From Ephydatia muelleri (taxonomy: Eukaryota; Porifera; Demospongiae; Spongillida; Spongillidae), in the NCBI GenBank assembly GCA_013339895.1, contig JABACO010000001.1, forward strand, positions 14,048,332 to 14,112,331: 64,000 nucleotides of DNA. The letters are read 5' to 3'. The notes under the pieces are model-generated. The model was not told where the DNA came from and ran no database searches. It saw nothing but the letters and a program-made list of their open reading frames with translations. Both the position numbers and the translations under genes were made by a program. Within the stretch, counting starts at the first letter, position 1, and each line of letters begins with the position of its first letter. Shown piece by piece: positions 31,796 to 44,290 of this stretch.

Positions 31796-34769
31796 TAAGG
31801 TCCCAAGTAAAACATGTGAGGGAGAAAGCTGTAGTACTTTGAGACCCTTGTTCCCTTGCTTTTTACACCACTATTGCCTTCAAACCCTACATACCACCAT
31901 CTTCCTCACATGCAGATAATTGTTTTAGTTAATTATCAGCATATCTATTGACAGCATGTACATTGGTTGAGTTACTTCTTGTGGTTAAATTGTGTGTTCG
32001 ATACGATAATCAGCAGGTGTGAGGTTAATTCTCGCCAATTCAGCGTACATGGTCAAAACTGGTGTACAAACACATGCAGTGTACACCTCCAACAATTTTG
32101 CGCCGCCTCATGATCACCTTTTTATTTCATTTTACTATCTGTTGTGTACTTTTAAAACTGCTGATCAAGTTCTTATCCGCAACTGTAAGATCTGTATCCA
32201 TGGCATGGTAAGTTTACACGCAGGCGCAGTTAATTTACACAACGCTATACTACATGACCTTCTGTTGCTCAAATCGTTATGAAAAAGTGCTTTTCTGTGC
32301 TTGAGGACTGCATGCATGTGTACTGTCAGTGAAAAAGTGTGCGAGCTCCTTTGTACACGGTGATGCACAGCGCGCACGGGGGCGTACAGTGTGCTGTCGC
32401 AACACGGCATGGCAAAACGTGCATGAAACATGTAGGAGGTGTACGTATAGGCCTAGGTGAGTGAGAAGGACTGGGTCCTTCTAAAGACCGATATTGGTAT
32501 AAAACCCGCAACCTTAATTGTTGTGTGTCGTGAAATAAATGCGTCTGCATGCGTTTGGTTTGCACGAAAAGTCTGTGAAGTGAAGAAGTGAAAGGACATT
32601 GGGCTTCAGTGGCAAAGTGGGTAGGCCGATCCTTCACACATTTGGTGGCTCTGGGCTTTCGGTCACACATCATTACGTAATGCATGACACGACCCGAAGA
32701 GCTAATTACTCTATCGTTAACAATTCTAGTACATTTCTTTTCAGTGCAAATACCATAATAAGTATATAATTATGATCTCCCGATTCATTGACGCAATCGG
32801 TAAATATTTTTGACTTAAAATTGCAAATGGATGTATGCGCGCGTTGCTGTTTCTAGCTAGATATTTACGCCATGCCGCACTTGTTATTTTATGCTTAGCG
32901 TAACATTTATACATTACTGTCGAAGAGTGCCTGTAGATGTTTGATTAGGGTGTACCATTGAAATACGATAGCAGGAAAAGGGCATCCATGAACACGTGCG
33001 CCACGTAGTATGATAATAGATTTGGGCTGTCGCAATTAAATAGACCTTAGGCCTGCAGCGTGAGGTTATATCGTCTCTTACAAATGCATGGATGATCGTA
33101 AGTCATATCGAGTCCAAAAGGTACGCGTGTGCCAAATTTAAGTTGTCAGAAACTTAATTACTTTGAACATTATAATTGTGAATCGATACCATCCATAACT
33201 CCCGTCCATGGACAGGGAGGGGCAACTCGCCCGAACGCTCCCACACTTTTCCAACTACTTCCGAACGATATCACAATTTGTCTAACATGTACAGTGTATA
33301 TCCTCGTCTTGTTTTTCAAACCCCGTTATCAAGGTGCTGCACGCATGCGCGCAATGCCCGTCCGTAGACAAACCAACTAACCACAATCCAATTAGTCGTA
33401 TCAAAACCCACAACCTTAATTGTTGTGTTCGTGAAATAAATTCGTCTTTCCAAAGGCTCCAATTTGCATGGGGTGCCGGGTATCTTTACAAAGGCTCCAA
33501 TTTGCATGGGGTGCCGGGTATCTTTACAATGAATTATGTATAGATATGCTAAAGCCTTGAGGAGTCCCACATGGTTGAATGCGGCTGGAAACTAGGTCTA
33601 CAATTAGATAATTTACGGTATTAACACAACATTGCCTCATTACAGACATCCATGTTTTAAAAGCTGACCATGACTCAGCAGAACCAGCAAATCAAAAAAT
33701 TACAATTAACTAAAACACTGCACCCCAGTTTTGTAAGGCCACGCGGCATGTATTTAGTAGGGGGAATTTAGTAGTAGAATTTTCTATGACCATAAACAAG
33801 CTGAGCGAATTACATGAATAATCGACATATATCATAAGAGTTTGTGTGCAGAGGATAACGAAGTTCAGGGCAAAGAAGCGTGAGTGCAAGGCATTCTCTG
33901 CTGAGCTGAAAATAGCATTTGACATTGACACGTCTGCATGGGGATGGTGTCAACATTCACCCTGAGATGTTCTGCATGCACTGTAAGCTCTCAATGGCAT
34001 CTGTGTCATCACAAAGGGAGTGCACCACAAATGCGCATTGATCCCATTTGGATGGCAAAAACATACAGATCATGAATGCAAGGTAAACAGTACATATTTG
34101 GTAAACATATGACATGATGGTGTTCAGGTTCCGTGCATGCTCAAGTGGACACATGAGGAGGCCAACAGTTGGTAGAGGCCGTCAGGCAGGCATCACACCT
34201 AATTTACTCATAGCTCATCTTGAGAAGATTGCCCCTACTCCAGTTCTCTTATGTGAGCCTAGTCCCAGTTGATGCTAAAGGAGCTAAAGTGTGCAGTGTG
34301 CTCCAACATCCTCTCACAGACACTGGAACTGCAGTGGGCTGCACTGGTGTGCACGCACCAAGTGCCTCCAAAAGTGGATGGCAGCATCTAGCGCTGTGAA
34401 CTGCTCTGAGGGTGGTCCCTTGGTTTCCTCCCATGTCAGACCAGCACCAATGTGATACTCCTGCTGCTATTGGATGTTTTGGTACATTGTACAGACTGCA
34501 GCAGGGATGTTAAGGCTGGTGACTACCATCACTTACACCTGAGGAGGAGAAGCAAGCAGCGGGATTGCTGAAGTGGGCCATCTTTACCAATCCTGACAAA
34601 GACATCATACAACTTCCTACAGGAGGAACATTTAAGTGAATGTCATTGACTTGTACTGAGGTTACATAATATCTATGCACACTTTAGCCAATGACATTCA
34701 TGCATGTTACCAGAGCTCACCAAGAAACCACAGCTGCCTGCTCATGGACTGTGAAAATGCGATGTTTTC
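31796..34769. other. Intergenic with short duplications, no gene seen
   Basis: A 38-bp unit is perfectly duplicated at 33,452-33,527 (AAAGGCTCCAATTTGCATGG...). A 45-bp word (CAACCTTAATTGTTGTGT...GTGAAATAAATKCGTCT) occurs at 32,510 and again at 33,410, possibly the two ends of a repeat. Short open frames show no recognisable domains. Confidence 0.5.
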
Positions 34770-35520
34770 AAATGCAGAAAATTGTCAGTGGTGGAGAAGC
34801 ATCAGCTCTTATTGAAAAGGAGGTCCTCATCCTGAGTGATGAAGAGAGGCGATCTTTGTTGGATAAGGCAGGAATCTCATCATCAATTGAGCTGGGGCAG
34901 CTGAGGTATTGGCCACTAAGGCTGAGCTTGCCATACCTCGAAATAAACTGAGGCTTCTAAGGCGGTATGTCACAACATAACCATAACTCCCTGGTGTTTC
35001 AGGTGGCTCAAATTGCCAGGCATCTGTCTGGCTGGAGAGGAAAGGATGCGGGCCACACTTCCAGCAAAATTGTTGGTGATAACCTCAAAGGAGAAATAGC
35101 CGTGTTTTCTTTTACAATTTCATCTGGTGGAGAGGAAATAAAAGGCGCTCCTTTGGTATTCATTCCACATCTGGTGGATAAAGTAGTGCAGCTCTTAGAT
35201 GGGAATTAAAGGTAAGACAGTGTAATAGTAAAACAATGAAATACCAAGGTTGTTACTACATGGTTGCAGAACTGGCAGACTTACCTGGCATAAAGGGTTT
35301 ATACCAGCCAATGAGATCTGGTTGAAGATTGGAGGAGACAAGGGAGGTGGAACATTCAAAATGACCTTTCAGGTTGTCAATGTTGTCACACCCAATTCAG
35401 TCCATAACACCTGTGTATCCAGCTTTTTGCCACTGGTGACAGCGTCACCAATCTCCATATGGCACTTGATCTCTTTAAGGACCAGGTAGAACATCTACAT
35501 GGAATGAAGTGGAGGTAGAG
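34770..35520 (+). pseudogene. GGDKGGG-family gene relic, central part
   Basis: A diverged protein can be followed across frames and two apparent short introns. It reads VSGGEASALIEKEVLILSDE, then AELAIPRNKLRLLRR; a possible 44-base intron (34,964-35,002) leads to WLKLPGICLAGEERMRAT. After a frameshift come KIVGDNLKGEIAVFSF and APLVFIPHLVDKVVQLLDGN, then a stop, a possible intron (35,212-35,270), GRLTWHKGFIPANEIWLKIG and GDKGGGTFKMTFQVVNV, and after another frameshift LFATGDSVTNLHMALDLFKD. I recognise the order from an uncharacterised animal family of unknown function. Its C-terminal part appears at 38,400-38,640. Confidence 0.55.
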
Positions 35521-36528
35521 CTCTCTCTATACCTAAATCATGTTAAGTATAAAAGTGCTATAAATTACAGGCAATACACAGTGAAGGTGTTTACTTCTTT
35601 GAACACCAAGTGCGTATATGCATGCATGCACACACAGCCATTACTCCATTCATGCATGATTTAGATATTGCGTGCAAAAATGTGTTGATCAGTCACAACT
35701 TTATGATGTATGCAAATGCTTGCTGCACTTGTAACCTTATAAGTACGTAATTATGTTTCCTCTCACACTGGCTAAAGAACCCATTATTCAGATGACCTCA
35801 CTTGACTTCACTAATGCATCACTACAATACTCCAAGAACAACAATGCGTAGCCCAGATCAGTGTAGTAAATCATACTTGTTCACCCCCCCCCCCCCCCCC
35901 CCCCCCACCACCAACCTTTTGCCAGTTCGTATTATGGGTTATTGCAACAAAAGATGCCAGCGGGTTATAATGAGCACACAAAATGTGCTTACACCAGGAC
36001 CACATACTTGTATGACTATGGGGTTACATGCATGTCAGTATTGTACTTCCATGCACCTACAATGGTATTCAAAGTGATTTTGATCAACACAACATAACAC
36101 ACAACACTGCATGAATGGTGAGGCAGATAATTCTCGCATGTATGTATATATGCACTTGGCGTTCAAAGAGTTAAGGGCCCTTTGTCAAGACACTTGACAA
36201 TGCATTGCAATCATTTGGTGTACGACAGCAGTATTTTGGAGGGGGGAGGGGGGGCATTTATTGGCAACCATGTACACAAGGCATTGAAGGTAAAGTGTAC
36301 ACGTGCTATGCATGTGTATGTGAATAATTCATACAACTTAAACATTTACAGGTACCTAACATCCAGTCTCTGTGCATATCTATATCAAAGATGGCACAAG
36401 AGAAACTGCCCCACTGATCTGGAGAGGGAGCCGGTCAAGTGTCAAAGTTCATCACCGCATTCTCCTTATACGGAAAATGTCACAATATATGTAATCAGAA
36501 CTTCATTGATGCGGCACAAGCTAGTGTT
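35521..36528. other. No gene seen; contains a poly-C run
   Basis: A run of about 22 C lies at 35,885-35,906. The expected middle of the GGDKGGG-family gene is not found here. No other feature is evident. Confidence 0.45.
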
Positions 36529-38301
36529 GGGATAGTTAACTACTTTTTAAACTTAACTTGGGTCAGCTAAGTGAATTATTGCTGTTATTAACTTAACTTA
36601 CACTTATATAGCCAGGTGGTAGGTAACTATAACTTAACTCAGTACATATTGTTAAGCACAATAATTACCTTAACTTAACTAGTTTTATTTTTTAACTAGA
36701 TATAATGAATTAGTTAAGGATTTCTTGGTACCTCCATTGGGTATGCTTACTTGTAGACATGCTAATGATAATGATGCAAATCACTGTTGACTCCCATTTT
36801 TCAAATGGGCTTGCATGTATCTTTTTGGTACTACAGCGCTTCATGCAGAAAGAATCTTTTTGTTCCTTTGTCAATCCATATAAAATTATGATTACATGTA
36901 TGTGCAATACATGTAAATAATGCATACATGTATGAGAGTAATCTCCGAAGTTCTGTCCCACGCTGAATCGGAGTGTTATGCAATAATAAATTCATAAATG
37001 TTATAAACCTACATTATTTAGCAAATCTTCTTGCCTCAACTAGCTAAATGTAGGTCTGTAATTTTTATGAATTTGTGAATGTATAATTTCAATAATCCCT
37101 TGTTTCTGGCCTTACTTTTTATAAATACAAATCTTACAACACCAATTTTAATTGATAAATAATTAAATTTTGTATATCTTAACGTAATCCTGGCCCAATA
37201 TACTTGACCGAGAAATGGAATCATATTAGACAATACCAAGATTGACTCAAAGAGTGTGACCCATTGGAGTTTTGGATCAAAAGAAAAGAGCATTTCCAAA
37301 ATAGCAGGAAATATTGTTATTTCAGCCTGTTCTGAGCATTTTTTTCTTCTAGAGCAGACTACGCAATTTGAAGCAGCAGAGCACAATCTTGAATGCCAAT
37401 TCGAACTCAAGGGGAGGAGGGGGGGGGGGGGGGCAAAAAAAAACTGTGGGGACCCCCATCGTCCAATATTGTAGGGCTTAATGAGAGGATTACAAATCTG
37501 CTTTTAAAATAAAAATTGGGCGTAAAAGAAAGAAGATACGCGGGATCAAAAATGGGGGGCGTAGGGGGTACCACCCTACGCTCATTATGTTTTTTAAATC
37601 TTTTTTGTTTCGCGTTGGATTTACACGGGAGTAGCATTGATCTATTCCTCCCAGCCAAATAACCTCATGAGATCTCATAAATAATCGCTAGACACTTATA
37701 AAACCGGCAGTGATGGATTTAACGTTTAACCACCTAGTGGTTATTTCCTATTGCTACCAAATTAGGAAATAACCACTAGGGGGTTAAACTTTAAATCCAT
37801 CACTGCCTGTTTTACAAGTGTCTAGCGATTATGTGTGAGATCTCATGAGGTTATTTGGCTGGGAGGAATGCTACTCCCGTGTAAATCCAACGTGAAACAA
37901 AAAAGATACGAAAATGTAATGGGCGTAGGGTGGTACCCCCTACGCCCCCCATTTTTGAACCCTCGTATCTTTCTTTTACGTCCGATTTTTATTTTAAAAG
38001 AAGATTTGTAATCCTCTCATTAAGCCCTACAATATTGGACGATGGGGTCCCCAACAGTTTTTTGTTGCCCCCCCCCCCCCCCCCCTCCCCCTCGTTTGAA
38101 CTATATAAACTTCATGTGACTGTTTAACTAAATTGTCAACTTAACTTAACTTGGTTGTGGCGAAAACCAGTTTAGTTAACTATGACTTAACTGAAGAAAT
38201 ATGGAAAAGGTTATGAATTTATTTGACTTAACTACACCACAAACTGAACATTTTTAGTTAACTGGAACTTAACTACTGTCAAAAACTTTTAACTATCCCA
38301 T
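36529..38301. mobile_element. Terminal-inverted-repeat element with AACTTAACT subterminal repeats
   Basis: The left end TGGGATAGTTAACTACTTTT and right end AAAACTTTTAACTATCCCA are inverted repeats. Just inside both ends, AACTTAACT-type words recur many times (36,550-36,720 and 38,130-38,290), like transposase-binding subterminal repeats of hAT-type elements. No intact transposase is present. A palindromic element is inserted within it. Confidence 0.65.
37408..38097. mobile_element. Foldback element, about 690 bp, with ~340-bp arms
   Basis: The left arm (from GGGGAGGAGGGGG at 37,411) and right arm (to CCCCCTCCCCCTCG at 38,092) are highly similar inverted copies, meeting around ATTTCCTATTGCTACCAAAT near 37,750. 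Outermost are G- and C-runs. GAACT flanks both sides (37,403-37,407 and 38,098-38,102), a possible 5-bp target duplication. There is no coding capacity. Confidence 0.85.
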
Positions 38302-38399
38302 CTAGGCCACAAGCACATGCACTAGACCAGGTAGGGAAACAACGTTCAGTGTACATGTAGGGCTTCACTATATGCTTCATTTCAACTAAATAGGCTATT

Positions 38400-38640
38400 C
38401 AAGAGTTCATGGGAACACATGTCCTGAGGCAACAGTCCCACACCTATTGGAGGACCATACTCTGCAGTGGGCAAATACTAAACATGTTGGCTTTGGCCTC
38501 CTAGGTGAACAGGAGGATGAGTCAATCCATGCCAAATTTAATCGACTTGGCTTGGCATTTGGTCGTATCAAAGACCGCATGCAGAACCTGATGTGCATAG
38601 TGAAAGAGCACTTGCGAAGTATTGAGTCACAATTGGTAGC
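38400..38640 (+). pseudogene. GGDKGGG-family gene relic, C-terminal part
   Basis: The frame reads EFMGTHVPEATVPHLLEDHT, then HVGFGLLGEQEDESIHAKFN, RLGLAFGRIKDRM and MCIVKEHLRSIE. The FGLLGEQ...ESIHAxFN block is the conserved C-terminus of the same uncharacterised family as 34,770-35,520. It is open for about 80 codons and runs into a poly-C tract (38,647-38,671). Together the two relics bracket the nested elements at 36,529-38,301. Confidence 0.55.
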
Positions 38641-40073
38641 TGCCACCCCCCCCCCCCCCCCCCCCCCCCCCTCCGGCTATGAGAGTAAAGAATACGTAAT
38701 TCATGCAGTTCAAGCTCAATCTATATACACATTAACATGAAGACAAATGTAAAACCAAACTTCATTGCGCCCCACCCCCAAAAAGACACAAAAATGGTGG
38801 ATTTCCAAAGGCTTGAAAACTACTTCAGAAAATTTGTTACCGTTAAACTATACTAAAAAACGACAGTACATTCAACTAACTTTACCGTGGTGATTTTGGC
38901 ATGTTCCATCTCAGTCACCGAGCGTCGTTATCGTTTTATGAACACACGCGGTCGGTGTTCACCGTGCGCAAGTGAATAAGTGTCGAAGAGCCAGAGCCGA
39001 CAATTCGCAATGCCAGGCCACGTGATTTATGCCTAAAATAAAGGTCAGATGTGTTTGTCACTGCTAGTATAGCTTTTAGGTGTTGATTACGTTTCATGTA
39101 CCTCTTGCACAGCTGGACATCGGTTGCTAGGTCCGTTGCTATGGGGCGACGCAACCACTTCAATATTTCAATATAATGAGAGCAGACCGCCGTGCCCACG
39201 GATGAATGCGGTTTTGCGGTGAGCATTTGTATTTTCAAGCCGTGTTAGACGACTAATTTATATGTAGTATAGTGGTCATGGCGCGATGAGGCAATTGTAC
39301 TATTATAACCCACCAGGTCTACTAGCTTGTTTCAGTTGAGGACACGGGCTTTCTAGCCATTGCAGCAACAACAAAAATAACCATCATGCGGTATGAGCAG
39401 ACTCAATATCCTGTATAAACATCCTGCAGTTTGATGTCGACATTATCCAGCATGCAACTGACAGGCCGTTTGGACGTCGATCCACCCTGGCCTATTTGGC
39501 AATATCGCCGGATATCACCTCCTGTTTTTTTAATTTTTGTATTATTATTTTTCATGTCCAGAAATTGTGGACATCCATAGATGTCTGTACAATGAAAGAT
39601 TCATGTCATGTATTTGATTATTTTCAACATTGGTACAATAAAATAATATATATTTTTAAAAGCAAACATAACACCCTATCATTTTGTGAGCAGAATTGAC
39701 AATTACTATTTCCATTACGTAATTTTTTCCTATTGAGCAATAATAATTAATAACTTGTCAATGAATGAGGGGCGCCTTGTTAGTGGTGCGCATATGTGGT
39801 GGTGATGGTGGGAGGAGCGTGTGTTTCTAAATGCTCGTAATATGCCCTTGTTTTTATAGCATTTAAATATTTCTTTTCATCGGCCAACTGAACAGACGAA
39901 TGCGCCGCGTAGCGTATACATGTAGCCGTACGCTGAGTGGACTTTGTGTTGTGTGTGGGTGCATACATGGTTGTACGCTGAGTATACTTAGGGATGCGTT
40001 GGTAGCAAACGCTGAATGTACGTATATAGTAATGTGTTGATAGCCGTGTATTTGCGCTGAGTGCAGTATCAGT
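38641..40073. other. No gene seen
   Basis: It begins with a poly-C run of roughly 25-30 bases. The rest is AT-rich without recognisable domains or RNAs. Confidence 0.4.
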
Positions 40074-40106
40074 ATGCACCCACACAAAACACAAAGTCCA
40101 CAGTAT

Positions 40107-40241
40107 GGTTGTTCCGGCAGTACCAGTGGCAGTGGTTGTTCCAGCAGTACCAGTGGCAGTGGTTGTTCCGGCAGTACCAGTGGCAGTGGTTGTTCCGGCA
40201 GTACCAGTGGCAGTGGTTGTTCCGGCAGTCGCAGTGGCAAA
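40107..40241 (+). repeat. 27-bp minisatellite, five units
   Basis: Five copies of a 27-base unit (GGTTGTTCCGGCAGTACCAG + TGGCAGT) lie end to end. In the + frame they encode GCSGSTSGS repeats directly upstream of hAT-like sequence. Confidence 0.95.
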
Positions 40242-40860
40242 ATAGGATCGAGTAATACTCCCAGTGACAGCGTAGAAGAGCACTACAAGAGATCTCTTAC
40301 CATTCCACGTCTTGACAAACCTCTCTGCTCAGATGGATCAAATGTTTAATGGAGAAGATCGCCCCATCCGTGGTCTCCTTTCTCTTGTGCCATCTTTATT
40401 TCTAGACTCTTCTGTAAATCCGGATAATATTATATACTTAAATTGGAGAAAGACCTCCAATACCCTAAATCATTTGGAAGTGAAGTAAGAAGGTGGATAG
40501 GACTATGGATGAACATAAAGGTAATGTGGGATTTCCAAACAAAGAAGTGCATGAAATTCCTAAAACTCTTCTTGAAGCGGCTTTGGGTGCATGTGACAGG
40601 GATTCCTTTCCAAACACCCATTTCCTATTTGTTGTTGGCTGCACATTACCTACATCAAGTGCAGCAGCAGAACAATCCTTCTCCTAAATGAGAAGGATCA
40701 AGACATACACTGTACGCAAGATCGATTACGACAGAAGAACGCTTTTCTGATCTGCACTGGCTTTGATTTCCATGCACTATAAAGAAAGAGTACCTGCATG
40801 TATATGAAATTTGGAAGGCATTCGTGCTGGCCCATCCCAGAAAACTGTTTCAGCATGTAG
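40242..40860 (+). pseudogene. hAT transposase C-terminal relic, second copy
   Basis: Successive frames give EEHYKRSLTIPRLDK, RPIRGLLSLVPSLFLD, LGACDRDSFPNTHFLFVVGC, TLPTSSAAAEQSFS, stop, MRRIKTYTVRKIDYDRRTLF, and then EIWKAFVLAHPRKLFQ. This is the hAT C-terminal order (EExYxR..IPxLD, then TSxAAEQSFSxLRRIK). It differs in detail from the copy at 165-906. Several frameshifts and stops make it inactive. Confidence 0.75.
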
Positions 40861-41096
40861 TACGCAGTCTTATGTAGTGCTTTGCGCATGATATAATAAA
40901 AAAGTGTTGGCGGCTGGGGCTCCGCACCACACCCCGCTGGGGGAGCATACAGCCCTCTCCCAGACTCCCTTGCTGGGGGGAGGGGCGGGGGAGGGTACCC
41001 CTCCCGCACCCTCCCCCGCTTTAATAAATACTGTTTAACAACCCCCTCCCCCCCCCCCCCCCCCCCCTTTTCTTCGGAAATCCTGGATCCACCCCT
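40861..41096 (+). mobile_element. Right end of a hAT-like element
   Basis: After the transposase relic, a GC-rich zone and a poly-C run (about 41,045-41,068) lead to AATCCTGGATCCACCCCTG, whose complement CAGGGGTGGATCCAGGATT is a typical hAT-type terminus. The matching left end was not found. Confidence 0.6.
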
Positions 41097-42606
41097 GAAC
41101 TTCTGCTATATAACTCAACGCGAATGGTTATTTCTCGTGCATTAAGTTATTTGAGTGCAATTATCCTTGGGCGGATTAAGTCCGCCACAACTTGTTTGTT
41201 CTCCTACACCGGCCTCTACCAGTGTTTTGAACTGACGCCAGGTTGGTTTGCGTTGTCACGTGATTCATTTTTGCCTCATGCTATGGTCACAACGGCTTGA
41301 TCACAGTCTAGTAGCATATTAGATGTACGCGTATTAACATCGCACACACTATTGTAGTTGTAGGTACTACATGTTCTGATCTCTCGCAAAACATGGTGAT
41401 TAGAATAGACCCACTTCTAATAGCGAACATACACGAGCTCGAGGCTGGAGTTTGGAAGTGAATTGCCGCTCCGCGTAAACGTCGAAAAGACGAATAATAA
41501 TATATAACAAAGGATGAATGTACACTGTGGTGCAACCGTGCAACTAGCAACTACGTTATTTAAGGCGAACATACGCTTAAGACTTCACTCTCAATCTCCG
41601 ATTGAAGTAGGCAGGCAATCAAAGCCACCATACGAACGTCAGGCATGAAAATAGTCAATGACCGTGGGCGTTATTCTGAATTGTACCTTTCCCCGAATAT
41701 TCTATTTACGAAGAACTGCAGAGATACTATAATTCATATGCTTCCACTACTAAAGTACTTGTTGTGTGTTGCGCTCATTCAGAGATTAATAAGTGCAATG
41801 TTTTCTTTCATTCACCCGCCCGTGTTCGTGTTAAGCAATTATACATGTTTCGCAAAACGTGAAAGGATATAACGATTAGAGGAATGCCTGAGGAATCTTA
41901 GAAAAGCATTCACAGACAGAAATCAGCTGGTGCACTTGAGTAACTATATAGGCATTCACAGTGCTAAGAAACGATAGCTCATATTGACCTTCATGTATCA
42001 TCCTGGTCAGATCGGGCATCGATCACGCGCGTTATCTCGTACCCAGACCCGAGGTCCTCACAGCAGCGGGTGGATTACATATCGCTATGTAGTATTGTGT
42101 GTTATTCCAACGCTCCATTACTAGTGTTGCCGCCAGCACCTGAATTCAATTATGTTAGTTTGCCAACCAATTATATTGCATACATATAGAAAGCTGGTAC
42201 CGGTTAATAACATAGAGTTTGCATTGCAATTATATTGTAACCTCTGTCTGTGTAGATGTATATTGCGTTGGCGACATGAAAATGCACGTTTTTATTTGTT
42301 AGTTTTTTTATACTGATTTTTATGTTCTAACGTCATTGCTACATGATGGATTGTTAGTTTGGTGAACCAGCCCAAATTTAATGACGTCAATCTGTTTGTA
42401 AACGACGATAATATTATACATGTATACCATGAAATACCACATAACTGAATTATATCAACGCATGTTATTTAGCGATGAATGTATATACGTCTGTAAGGGC
42501 ACTTGGTTGTCTATATGAATTAGGGAAGATGAATGATCAATGTGATATAGTTTTTTTTTTACAAAAGACGTGTTTCGTTAAAAAATGAACTGGCTCGTAT
42601 GTGAGA

Positions 42607-42659
<53 letters not shown>

Positions 42660-43555
42660 GTTTATGTGCATGCATACACATTCTGTGAGCACATAAGTCA
42701 TTAAAGGTTGAGGGTAGTAAAGGTACAAGTCATAATACAAACAGTATTTGCATACTTGAATGTTAATCTATCAGTTCATTCATGGGAAGGTAATAAGCGC
42801 TATAATTAAATCTTGTATCACGTGTCTATAGGCGCCAACCCCCCCGTGCAGCTGCTCGCGTCAGGAAGCCTTCAAATTTCAAATAGTGAGTAAGTTATGA
42901 GAGGGGGGGGGGGGGGGGGAGAATAATATTATATTTAAAAGGGTGTGGTGCAGTCCCTATATAACGCTATAGTTTATCCGGTCGTGTTGCGCTCTCTTTC
43001 TCAATTTTACATTATCGCACTGCTCACGAATCTCCCTCTTCCACCTGTACAAATTAGTTGAGCTCACTTCAGACAGTACCTACTTCAGTCCCAATCTTTA
43101 ATCTGAACTTTTCAGGATTGAGCGAATGAACTAAAATGAACGTCTAATTAAGTATTCAAAGTTTGTGCATAGGTCCCGCCAATTTTTTGTGCGTAAACAT
43201 TGTTTAGTAGACGACTCTGTCATCCCTTGAAAATCAAAAATAAGAAGAAAAAAAGCACACACATCAGAGTGAACATTTGTATATTTTACATTAGTATAGG
43301 GTGCTGAAGGCCAGATGGCTCAGATCATTGGCCTAGCTAGTCAGACTGGTCCACGCCCCCTCTGAGCACCCATACTTGGTACCACTAGATACAATCCTCT
43401 CTATCTCTCTCCTCTCAAGTCTCTACCAGTTACACTTTGTAACCAAAGTAGTCATGGAATCGAAAAGGTGGATACCGTTCTCTTATGGATAATTATTTGT
43501 GGTGCAAAGTACTGCCGCTCGATTTGTATTTGAGAAGTATAGTTGGCTTGTGCTA
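41097..43555. other. Intergenic, no gene seen
   Basis: It contains a (TG)n microsatellite (42,610-42,658) and a poly-G run (42,902-42,920). Short open frames lack recognisable domains. Confidence 0.45.
42610..42658. repeat. (TG)n microsatellite
   Basis: About 24 uninterrupted GT dinucleotides. Confidence 0.97.
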
Positions 43556-43559
43556 TAGG

Positions 43560-44290
43560 TGATTACAAGTGGTGTAAGTACTTACAAACCTCAGAAGATA
43601 AGCCTGAAATGATAGCTGAGACTAAATATGCAGGAGAATGGTAAGAGAGACACGACAGAAACCTACATGTAAACCACCACGACTTAAACTAAGTTGTGCC
43701 TGCTACCACACAGGGTCAGGAGTGTCTACTGCAGTGCACTCTGCAAAACACTGCCACACCTCGTCATCAAATAGACTGAGAGCATCACCAGCTAAGAAGA
43801 TGGGATAGTTCTGGTCAAGCGTATCAACCTGCAAACACTCCCACATTGACGGAGTAAAAGCATGGCTACATAAGGATCTGAAGATACCACCTGGATTAAT
43901 TGCTGGAGCAGCTGGAGGCGTCTGCACGTTTTTGAGCAACATACTTCGCACAAAACAACCAATGGGGGCACCAAGTATATCAAAACTGATGAGGCATGGT
44001 AGATTTTTTCATTTCATCTGGAAACATAGTCATAGACATGCATGCACTAAATAATTCACACTTGGACAAATTGATATGAGGACCAAGAGGAGGTCCTTTA
44101 AGTCTTTTAGGATAGAAAGCACACATAAAAAGCAGAGATGGGACCAGTCATGACACCATCATCAATATACCACCTATGCAACAATAGGGAGAGGCACACA
44201 CACTGTCAGTAGCGATAGCACAAACTACCTGGTGTAAAACCAGACTGCAAGCAGTATTACTATTAGGGGCCATCTTGGCATCCAAGTGGA
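43560..44290 (-). pseudogene. Reverse transcriptase relic with YIDD box
   Basis: Right to left: LDAKMAPNSNTACSLVLHQV, then RWYIDDGVMTGP with the catalytic YIDD at 44,158-44,169, then GPHINLSKCELFSAC, MFPDEMKKS, FDILGAPIGCFVRSMLLKNV, DDEVWQCFAECTAVDTPDPV and, past a stop, QAQLSLSRGGLHVG. This is the palm-to-thumb part of a reverse transcriptase of the retroelement family whose C-terminal pieces lie at 7,225, 44,286, 45,336, 56,236 and 57,090. It has multiple frameshifts. Confidence 0.7.

Noticed and set aside
37036-37410. 124-codon minus-strand frame
   Set aside because: It lies within a non-autonomous transposon, is AT-driven in composition and shows no recognisable domain.
43308-43360. GGCCAGATGGCTCAGATCATTGG, tRNA A-box-like, possible SINE head
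   Set aside because: No matching B box or terminal tail; insufficient to call a tRNA or SINE.
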